A DNA stretch of 12,005 nucleotides from positions 1 to 12,005 of the forward strand of contig CAYMJJ010000073.1 of NCBI GenBank assembly GCA_964390445.1, given 5' to 3'. Position numbers and translations under genes: made by a program. The notes under the pieces were generated by a model. That model made no database searches, was not told the origin of the DNA, and saw only the letters and a program-made list of their open reading frames with translations. The first letter of the stretch is position 1; each line of letters opens with the position of its first letter. The DNA comes from Anderseniella sp964390445. GTDB lineage: Bacteria > Pseudomonadota > Alphaproteobacteria > Rhizobiales > Aestuariivirgaceae. Positions 1-6,015 of this stretch are shown here, piece by piece.

Positions 1-1044
1 CCCACCATCATGGCGATCTTCGATGCGGTGAAGGACGAAGTGACGGTGGTGACGCCGGTGTTTCCCGAAGACGACATTTCGGCCAAGGCCGCCTACACCC
101 GCGCCTGCGACCGGCTGGGCGCGGTAGTGGATGCCTTCGACCGGCCACTGGACCTGCAGGCGTTTGGCTCTGCTGATGCTGCACCCATTTCGGCACCGCG
201 CTCCAACATTGCGCCCGACGACTACATGGACATGATCCGCAAGGCGAAGGACTACATCACCGCCGGCGACATTTTCCAGGTCGTGCTGTCGCAACGCTTC
301 GAGACCGAGTTCACCCTGCCGCCGTTCTCGCTGTACCGGGCGCTTCGCCGGGTCAACCCGTCGCCGTTCCTGTATCACCTGGAGTTCGACCGCTTTGCGC
401 TGACCGGCTCCAGCCCGGAAATCCTGGTTCGGGTGCGCGACGGCAAGGTGACCATCCGGCCACTCGCCGGCACCCGCCCGCGCGGCGAAACACCAGCTCA
501 GGATCGCGCCCTGGCCGAAGAACTGCTGGCTGATCCGAAGGAGCGCGCCGAGCACCTGATGCTGCTCGACCTTGGCCGCAACGACGTGGGTCGTGTTGCC
601 AAGATCGGCTCGATGAACGTCACCGACCAGTTCATGCTTGAGTACTACAGTCAGGTAATGCACATCGTTTCCAACGTGGAAGGCGAGCTACGCGACGACC
701 TTGATGCCATCGATGCACTGTCGGCAGGTTTTCCCGCCGGCACATTGTCCGGAGCGCCAAAGGTTCGCGCCATGGAAATCATCGACGAACTGGAAAGCAC
801 CAAGCGCGGGCCTTATGGCGGCTGCGTCGGCTACTTCTCGTCGACCGGCGAGATGGACACCTGCATCGTGCTGCGAACCGCACTGGTGAAGGACGGCAAG
901 ATGTACGTGCAGGCCGGTGCCGGTGCCGTGGCCGACAGCGTGCCGGAGTCGGAACAGCAGGAGTGCATCAACAAGGCCAAGGCGCTTTTCCGCGCGGCTG
1001 AAGAAGCGGTGCGCTTTGCGGGCCGCGCCGGAAAGGGGCAGTAG
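1..1044 (+). CDS. trpE: Anthranilate synthase component I (TrpE), 5'-truncated
   Basis: TrpE joins chorismate and ammonia (from TrpG) to give anthranilate, the first committed step of tryptophan synthesis. The reading frame is open from base 1 (Pro-Thr-Ile before the first ATG at 10), so the start lies upstream. About 347 residues are visible out of roughly 500 usual for the family, so most of the N-terminal domain is missing, including the part that normally holds the tryptophan feedback site. The chorismate-binding domain is complete. It shows GTRPRG (bases 469-486), LDLGRND (about 568-588), AGTLSGAPK (about 736-762) and QAGAGAVADS near the C-terminus. These motifs and the adjacent trpG, trpD and trpC favour TrpE over the related PabB and isochorismate synthases. 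The stop is TAG at 1042-1044, five bases before trpG. The promoter and any attenuator lie outside the window. Confidence 0.96.
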   Translation, partial: PTIMAIFDAVKDEVTVVTPVFPEDDISAKAAYTRACDRLGAVVDAFDRPLDLQAFGSADAAPISAPRSNIAPDDYMDMIRKAKDYITAGDIFQVVLSQRFETEFTLPPFSLYRALRRVNPSPFLYHLEFDRFALTGSSPEILVRVRDGKVTIRPLAGTRPRGETPAQDRALAEELLADPKERAEHLMLLDLGRNDVGRVAKIGSMNVTDQFMLEYYSQVMHIVSNVEGELRDDLDAIDALSAGFPAGTLSGAPKVRAMEIIDELESTKRGPYGGCVGYFSSTGEMDTCIVLRTALVKDGKMYVQAGAGAVADSVPESEQQECINKAKALFRAAEEAVRFAGRAGKGQ

Positions 1045-1049
1045 CCATC

Positions 1050-1628
1050 ATGATCCTGCTCATCGACAACTACGACAGCTTCACCTGGAACCTGTACCAT
1101 TTCCTGGGTGACCTTGGTGCGGACACCAAGGTCATCCGCAATGATGCGATCACCGCGGATGAGGCTGTGGCGATGGCGCCAGATGCCATCGTGCTGTCAC
1201 CCGGCCCCTGCACGCCCAATGAAGCCGGCATCTGCCTTGAACTGATCGAGAAGGCCTCGGGCAAAATCCCGCTGATGGGCGTGTGCCTTGGCCATCAGGC
1301 CATCGGCCAGGCGTTTGGCGGCAAGGTGGTGCGTGCGCAGCAACTGATGCACGGCAAGCTGTCCGAGGTGGAAAGCGCCGGCAAGGGGCTGTTCGCCGGA
1401 CTGCCGGACACGTTCAACGCCACCCGCTATCATTCGCTCGTGGTGGAGCGCGCGTCCCTGCCCGACTGCCTTGAAGTTACGGCCTCGACCGGCGACATCA
1501 TCATGGGCCTTCAGCACAAGACCTTCAACGTGCACGGTGTACAGTTTCACCCCGAGAGCATTGCGTCCGAGCACGGCCATGCGCTACTGCGTAACTTCCT
1601 CACGCTGGCAGGGCTGCCGGTCAAGTAA
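1050..1628 (+). CDS. trpG: Anthranilate synthase component II, glutamine amidotransferase (TrpG)
   Basis: TrpG hydrolyses glutamine and passes ammonia to TrpE. The 192-residue length is normal for a stand-alone class I amidotransferase domain, so it is not fused to TrpD or TrpE. The catalytic triad is readable: Cys79 in GVCLGHQ, and His167 and Glu169 in VQFHPES. The oxyanion-region motif PGPCTP is at 51-56, and MHGK at 100-103 is typical of TrpG/PabA. The ATG at 1050 follows a purine-rich Shine-Dalgarno stretch (GGAAAGGGG, 1030-1038) that overlaps the end of trpE, which suggests coupled translation. TrpG and PabA cannot be told apart by sequence. In organisms with one such subunit it can also serve folate synthesis, but the location makes tryptophan the main role. 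Confidence 0.96.
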   Translation: MILLIDNYDSFTWNLYHFLGDLGADTKVIRNDAITADEAVAMAPDAIVLSPGPCTPNEAGICLELIEKASGKIPLMGVCLGHQAIGQAFGGKVVRAQQLMHGKLSEVESAGKGLFAGLPDTFNATRYHSLVVERASLPDCLEVTASTGDIIMGLQHKTFNVHGVQFHPESIASEHGHALLRNFLTLAGLPVK

Positions 1629-1643
1629 CGGACGCATCGAGAA

Positions 1644-2657
1644 ATGGCTGACCTCAAACCGCTAATCGCAAAGATCGCCGACGCTATCCCGCTGAGCGTT
1701 GATGAAGCGCGCACCGCCTTCGACATCATCATGTCCGGCAATGCCACGCCGTCGCAGATCGGGGCTGTGCTGATGGGTTTGCGGGTGCGCGGCGAGACGG
1801 TCGACGAGATCACGGGCGCGGTCATGACCATGCGCGAGAAGATGACCCGGGTGAGTGCACCGGCGGGTTCACTCGACATTGTCGGAACCGGTGGCGATGC
1901 GTCGGGCAGCTACAACGTATCGACCTGTGCCGCACTGGTCGCGGCAGGGGCCGGGCTTAACATCGCCAAGCACGGCAACCGGGCGCTGTCTTCCAAGTCC
2001 GGCGCGGCAGACACGCTGGCTGCCCTGGGCGTCAATATCGAGGCAAAGCCTGAAACCATCTCGCGCTGCATATCGGAAGCCGGCTGCGGCTTCATGTTTG
2101 CCCCCGCACATCATGCCGCCATGCGCCATGTCGGCCCGTCGCGGGTGGAACTCGCCACCCGCACCATCTTCAACCTGCTTGGCCCGCTGTCCAACCCGGC
2201 CAGCGTGAAGCGCCAGGTTGTCGGCGTGTTTGCCCGCCAGTGGGTCGAACCGCTGGCCCATGTGCTCAACAAGCTGGGATCGGAAGCGGTGTGGATCACC
2301 CATGGCGAAGGCGGACTGGACGAGATCACCCCGACCGGCACCACCTGGGTGGCCGAACTGAAGGACGGCAAGGTGACGACGTTCGAGATCCAGCCCGAGG
2401 ATGCCGGCATAAGGCGCCGCACACTGGCCGAACTGAAGGGCGGCGACGCCGAGTACAACGCCAAGGCACTGCGTGCGGTGCTGGGCGGCGAGAAGAACGC
2501 ATTCCGTGATGCTGCCACCATGACCGCCGGTGCGGCGCTACTGGTGGCCGGCAAGGCGGCTGACCTGAAGGACGGCACGGTGCAGGCCGAGGCAGCGATT
2601 GATTCCGGCGCGGCTGAAAAGGTGCTCGCCAGGCTGGCCGAGGTGTCCAACGCATGA
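1644..2657 (+). CDS. trpD: Anthranilate phosphoribosyltransferase (TrpD)
   Basis: TrpD transfers phosphoribose from PRPP to anthranilate, the second pathway step. The 337-residue length is standard for the stand-alone enzyme, unlike the TrpG-TrpD fusion of E. coli. The PRPP-binding glycine loop GTGGD is at 81-85, KHGNR at 109-113 is followed by the SSKSGAAD segment, LGPLSNP is at 179-185, and the metal-binding Asp226-Glu227 pair lies in GEGGLDE. The N-terminal helical domain that binds anthranilate covers about residues 1-70. The gene begins 15 bases after trpG, with only a weak GAGAA-like ribosome site (1639-1643) directly before ATG. Its stop overlaps the trpC start in an ATGA at 2654-2657. 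Nothing is broken or unusual in the protein. Confidence 0.97.
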   Translation: MADLKPLIAKIADAIPLSVDEARTAFDIIMSGNATPSQIGAVLMGLRVRGETVDEITGAVMTMREKMTRVSAPAGSLDIVGTGGDASGSYNVSTCAALVAAGAGLNIAKHGNRALSSKSGAADTLAALGVNIEAKPETISRCISEAGCGFMFAPAHHAAMRHVGPSRVELATRTIFNLLGPLSNPASVKRQVVGVFARQWVEPLAHVLNKLGSEAVWITHGEGGLDEITPTGTTWVAELKDGKVTTFEIQPEDAGIRRRTLAELKGGDAEYNAKALRAVLGGEKNAFRDAATMTAGAALLVAGKAADLKDGTVQAEAAIDSGAAEKVLARLAEVSNA

Positions 2658-3472
2658 GCGCAACCATTCTCGACAGGATCGCCGCCTACAAGCGCGACGA
2701 AGTTGCCGCAGCAAAACTGCGCATCAGCGAGGCTGCACTGCTGGAACAGGCCAGGTCGGCAAGCCCGGTGCGCGGGTTCCACGCAGCGCTGGAGGCAAAG
2801 ATCGCCGGCGGTGACTGGGCGCTGATCGCCGAGGTGAAGAAGGCCAGCCCGTCCAAGGGGCTGATCCGCGAGGACTTCGACCCGCCGTCACTGGCAAAGG
2901 CCTACGAGACAGGCGGCGCAGCGTGCCTGTCTGTGCTGACGGACGCGCCATCATTCCAGGGTGCGCCGGAATTCCTGGTGGCGGCGCGCGCGGCGACATC
3001 CCTGCCCGCCCTGCGCAAGGACTTCATGCTCGATACCTACCAGGTGCTGGAAGCGCGCGCCTGGGACGCAGACTGCATCCTGCTGATCCTCGCCATGATC
3101 GATGATACCCTGTGTGCCGAGCTGGAAGCCGCAGCCTTCGAACTGGGCATGGACGTGCTTGCGGAGGTGCATGACGAGGCTGAACTCGAGCGCGCACTGA
3201 AGTTAAAAACACCGATGATCGGCATCAACAACCGCAACCTCAAGACCTTCGAGACCTCGCTGGAAACCACCGAACGGCTTGCGCCGATGGTGCCGCAAGG
3301 CCGCATGATCGTGGGTGAAAGCGGGCTGTTCGAACCCGCCGACCTGCTGCGGCTTGAGCGCGCCGGCGTCAGCACCTTCCTGATCGGCGAAAGCCTGATG
3401 CGCCAGGATGATGTGGCCGCCGCGACACGCGCCATCCTGACAAGGCCCGCCGGCGCCAGGGCAAGCGCATGA
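2654..3472 (+). CDS. trpC: Indole-3-glycerol phosphate synthase (TrpC)
   Basis: TrpC closes the indole ring by decarboxylating the ribulose phosphate intermediate to indole-3-glycerol phosphate. It is a single-domain TIM barrel of 272 residues and is not fused to TrpF as in E. coli. Family catalytic and binding positions are present: Glu60 and Lys62 in IAEVKKASPSKG, Lys122 in LRKDF, Glu171 in AEVHDEAEL, Asn192 in IGINNRNL, Glu222-Ser223 in GESG, and the phosphate-binding end FLIGESLM. The start ATG lies inside the trpD stop (ATGA, 2654-2657), and its own stop forms the same overlap with moaC (3469-3472). Expression is therefore probably coupled on both sides. trpF, trpB and trpA are not in this window and, in an alphaproteobacterium, would be expected at a separate locus. 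Confidence 0.97.
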   Translation: MSATILDRIAAYKRDEVAAAKLRISEAALLEQARSASPVRGFHAALEAKIAGGDWALIAEVKKASPSKGLIREDFDPPSLAKAYETGGAACLSVLTDAPSFQGAPEFLVAARAATSLPALRKDFMLDTYQVLEARAWDADCILLILAMIDDTLCAELEAAAFELGMDVLAEVHDEAELERALKLKTPMIGINNRNLKTFETSLETTERLAPMVPQGRMIVGESGLFEPADLLRLERAGVSTFLIGESLMRQDDVAAATRAILTRPAGARASA

Positions 3473-3945
3473 GCAAACTGACCCACCTCGATGACGCCGG
3501 CAACGCGCACATGGTCGACGTGTCCGAGAAGGACGCAACCACGCGGGTGGCCGTTGCCACGGGCCGGGTGGAAATGCTCCCCGACACGCTGACCCTAATC
3601 CAGTCCGGCATGGCGAAAAAGGGCGACGTGATTGCGACTGCGCGCATTGCCGGCATCATGGCCGCAAAGCGCACCCATGACCTCATTCCACTGTGCCATC
3701 CACTGATGATCTCCAAGGTCACTGTGGACTTCGACCTGGACGAGACGGCTTCCGCCATCGACGTGACGGCGACGGTCAAGGTCGAGGGCAAGACCGGCGT
3801 CGAGATGGAAGCGCTGACGGCGGTGTCCGTTGCCTGCCTGACCGTCTACGACATGGTCAAGGCGGTGGACCGGGGCATCACCATCACCGGCGTGCGGCTG
3901 AAGGAAAAGTCGGGCGGCAAGTCCGGTCACTTCAAGGTGGATTGA
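3469..3945 (+). CDS. moaC: Cyclic pyranopterin monophosphate synthase (MoaC)
   Basis: MoaC converts the MoaA product, 3',8-cyclo-7,8-dihydro-GTP, to cyclic pyranopterin monophosphate, an early step of molybdenum cofactor synthesis. The 158-residue length matches the family. Signature positions are visible and line up with E. coli numbering: Lys51 in the KKGD segment, LCHPL at 75-79, and Asp128 and Lys131 in the TVYDMVKAVD stretch. The KSGG loop near residues 147-150 is also present. The ATG overlaps the trpC stop by four bases, so moaC appears to be translated as part of the trp operon although the pathways are unrelated. The moaA, moaD and moaE partners are not in the window. Confidence 0.97.
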   Translation: MSKLTHLDDAGNAHMVDVSEKDATTRVAVATGRVEMLPDTLTLIQSGMAKKGDVIATARIAGIMAAKRTHDLIPLCHPLMISKVTVDFDLDETASAIDVTATVKVEGKTGVEMEALTAVSVACLTVYDMVKAVDRGITITGVRLKEKSGGKSGHFKVD

Positions 3946-3956
3946 GGAAAGCGCGC

Positions 3957-5165
3957 GTGGCACTGGTCCCGGTAGACAAAGCCCTGGCGCAGATCCTGAA
4001 AGGCGTCAAACCGCTCGGCAGCGAGCTGGTGCCGTTGACCAATGCCAATGGCCGGATACTGGCCGCACCACTGAAGGCCGCGCGCGCGCAGCCGCCGTTC
4101 GCAGCATCCGCCATGGACGGCTATGCGGTCCGGGCAGATGACGTCGCCAGGGTGCCGGTTGACCTGGCGGTGATCGGCGAAGCGCCTGCCGGGCACGGCT
4201 ACCACGGCCGGGTGCGCAAGGGCGAGACCGTTCGCATCTTTACCGGCGCGCCCCTGCCCAGGGGCACTGACACCATCATCATCCAGGAAAACACCACGGC
4301 CGCCGGCGAAAAGGGTTTCGTCACCGTCACCCAGACCGCATCCGAGGGCGCGTTCGTGCGCGGTGCCGGGCTGGATTTCCGAAAGGGAGAGACCTTGTTG
4401 GCCCGCCACACCCGCATGAGGGCGCGCGAGATCGGGCTGGCCGCGTCGATGAACCACGAGCGCATCGAGGTGTTTCGCAAGCCGTCCGTAGCCATTCTTG
4501 CCACCGGTGATGAACTGGTGGAACTGGGCGACAACCCGCGCGACGACCAGATCATCTCGTCGAACTCCATCGCGCTTGGGGCCATGCTGGCCGGCTTCGG
4601 CGCGGAACCACTTGATCTGGGCCTGGTGCAGGACCGGCTGCCGCGCATCGAGGAAGCCATCGAGCGCGCCAGCGGGGCTGACGTCCTTATAACCGTTGGC
4701 GGTGCGTCGGTTGGCGACCATGACCTGGTGCAGGAGGCAATGCTCGCCCGGGGCGTCGAACTGGGTTTCTGGAAGATTGCCATGCGGCCGGGCAAGCCGC
4801 TGATGTTCGGCAGGCGCGGGGCACAGCGCGTCATCGGCCTGCCCGGCAATCCGGTGTCTGCAATGGTGTGCACACGGCTGTTCATCAAGCCGCTGATCGC
4901 TGCGCTGACCGGTTACCAGGAACCTGATGAACCGGTGCAGGCGGTGCTGGGCAAGCCCATGAAGGCCAACGACCAGCGGCAAGATTATGTGCGCGCAACC
5001 CTTTCCCGCAACACGACCGGACAACTCGTTGCTGAGCCGTTCCCGGCGCAGGACAGTTCCATGCAGCGGGTGTTCCGCGAGGCCGATGGCCTGATCATCC
5101 GCGCACCCCATGCGCCCGCCGCCAAGGCCGGTGAGATGGTCGACGTGATGCCGATCGACTTCTGA
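3957..5165 (+). CDS. moeA: Molybdopterin molybdenumtransferase (MoeA)
   Basis: MoeA inserts molybdate into adenylylated molybdopterin, the last general step of molybdenum cofactor synthesis. The frame stays open far upstream inside moaC. I choose GTG at 3957 because GAGGAAA (3944-3950) sits six bases before it and the resulting protein begins at the usual family point (ALVPVDKAL). This gives 402 residues, a normal length, starting 11 bases after moaC. Visible motifs are SAMDGYA (51-57), TGAPLP (96-101), ILATGDEL (180-187), TVGGASVGDHD (246-256), MRPGKP (276-281) and GLPGNPVS (294-301). The last four belong to the MoCF-binding domain. The C-terminal beta-barrel domain covers about 325-402. An in-frame TTG at 3942 is a weaker alternative start. 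moeA probably ends the trp-moa transcription unit. Confidence 0.95.
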   Translation: MALVPVDKALAQILKGVKPLGSELVPLTNANGRILAAPLKAARAQPPFAASAMDGYAVRADDVARVPVDLAVIGEAPAGHGYHGRVRKGETVRIFTGAPLPRGTDTIIIQENTTAAGEKGFVTVTQTASEGAFVRGAGLDFRKGETLLARHTRMRAREIGLAASMNHERIEVFRKPSVAILATGDELVELGDNPRDDQIISSNSIALGAMLAGFGAEPLDLGLVQDRLPRIEEAIERASGADVLITVGGASVGDHDLVQEAMLARGVELGFWKIAMRPGKPLMFGRRGAQRVIGLPGNPVSAMVCTRLFIKPLIAALTGYQEPDEPVQAVLGKPMKANDQRQDYVRATLSRNTTGQLVAEPFPAQDSSMQRVFREADGLIIRAPHAPAAKAGEMVDVMPIDF

Positions 5166-5203
5166 CGCGCCTCCCCGTTCACAGGTGCAAGTGCAGTTTA
5201 CCC

Positions 5204-5232
5204 TTGCAGAACATTGAACGAACATGCATAAA
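5204..5232 (+). promoter_or_regulatory. Probable sigma70-type promoter of lexA
   Basis: TTGCAG (5204-5209) and CATAAA (5227-5232) are separated by exactly 17 bases and resemble -35 and -10 hexamers. They would start transcription near 5239, about 65 bases before the lexA ATG. The promoter lies in the 139-base moeA-lexA gap and encloses the SOS box, as expected for a LexA-repressed gene. The hexamer matches are moderate, so the box position is the stronger part of the argument. Confidence 0.6.
5209..5223 (+). promoter_or_regulatory. LexA operator (SOS box, GAAC-N7-GAAC)
   Basis: The 15-base sequence GAACATTGAACGAAC is an exact GAAC-N7-GAAC direct repeat, the operator described for alphaproteobacterial LexA (also written GTTC-N7-GTTC). 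It lies between the likely -35 and -10 of lexA, so bound LexA would block RNA polymerase and repress its own gene. A third GAAC (5216-5219) is embedded in the spacer directly before the right half-site. Binding itself is inferred. Confidence 0.85.
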
Positions 5233-5304
5233 GGTTTCGCATTTGTTCCGATTCCGGCGCGCCACGTTCGCAAGCGCCGGGCCGACGGGAAAGGATTACA
5301 CGCC

Positions 5305-6015
5305 ATGCTGACGCGCAAGCAACACGAACTGCTAATGCTCATTCATGAGCGCCTGAAGGAAACCGGCGTTCCACCCTCGTTCGAGGAAATGAAGGAAGCA
5401 CTGGACCTGCGGTCCAAGTCGGGCATTCACCGGTTGATCACCGCGCTGGAAGAGCGCGGATTCATTCGCCGTCTGCCGCATCGCGCCCGCGCGCTTGAAG
5501 TGATCAAGCTGCCCGAAGAAGCTGCCGGTCCCTCATCGGTTCCGGTGCGGCGTGGCTTCAACCCGTCGGTCATCCAGGGCTCGCGCGGCCTGTCCGAAGC
5601 ACCCGCAGCTGCCCCCGCATCTCCGCCGTCAGCCACGGTTGACGTTCCGATGATGGGCCGCATCGCTGCCGGTGTGCCGATTGCCGCCATCCAGGACCAT
5701 TCCAGCAATGTGTCGGTGCCGCTGGACATGCTGCGCTCGGGCGAGCATTTCGCGCTTGAAGTGCAGGGGGACTCGATGATCGAGGCCGGCATCCTTGACG
5801 GCGACACGGTGATCATCCGCAAGGCTGATACCGCCCGCAACGGCGAGATCGTGGTGGCGCTGGTGGAGGACGAAGAAGCCACGCTGAAGCGGCTTTACCA
5901 GAAGGGCGACTCGATTGCCCTTGAAGCCGCCAATCCGGCCTACAAGACCCGCATCTTTGGTCCCGACCAGGTGCGCGTGCAGGGTACGCTCGCCGGCCTG
6001 CTGCGGCGTTACTGA
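5305..6015 (+). CDS. lexA: LexA, SOS response repressor and self-cleaving protease
   Basis: LexA represses DNA-damage genes and cuts itself when stimulated by RecA filaments. With the ATG at 5305 the protein is 236 residues, a size normal for alphaproteobacterial LexA, and it begins with the conserved MLTRKQHELL. The winged-helix DNA-binding domain covers about 1-68, with the recognition region around DLRSKSGIHRLI (34-45). A long Ala/Pro/Ser-rich linker spans about 70-110. The S24-type peptidase domain shows the Ala122-Gly123 cleavage bond in GRIAAGVP, Ser157 in GDSM and Lys195 in ATLKRL. An in-frame ATG at 5224 is rejected because it lies between the promoter hexamers, upstream of the expected transcript start. 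AGGA at 5292-5295 serves the chosen ATG. The last 7 bases overlap the 3' end of comEC. Confidence 0.97.
   Translation: MLTRKQHELLMLIHERLKETGVPPSFEEMKEALDLRSKSGIHRLITALEERGFIRRLPHRARALEVIKLPEEAAGPSSVPVRRGFNPSVIQGSRGLSEAPAAAPASPPSATVDVPMMGRIAAGVPIAAIQDHSSNVSVPLDMLRSGEHFALEVQGDSMIEAGILDGDTVIIRKADTARNGEIVVALVEDEEATLKRLYQKGDSIALEAANPAYKTRIFGPDQVRVQGTLAGLLRRY

Noticed and set aside
3693..3956. 88-codon upstream extension of moeA through moaC
   Set aside because: It lies entirely within moaC in another frame and resembles nothing in MoeA. GTG 3957 has a well-placed GAGGAAA.
5186..5208. Inverted repeat TGCAAG/CTTGCA in the moeA-lexA gap
   Set aside because: It is only 6 bp with an 11-base loop and no T-run. 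Too weak to call a terminator or operator.
5224..5304. 27-codon N-terminal extension of lexA from ATG 5224
   Set aside because: It starts inside the promoter and next to the SOS box, lacks a ribosome site, and adds residues not found in LexA. ATG 5305 gives the conserved N-terminus.
3927..5342. Long open frame (471 codons) antisense to moeA
   Set aside because: It mirrors a GC-rich coding gene with clear MoeA motifs. The antisense product is His/Arg/Gly-rich without any recognisable domain.
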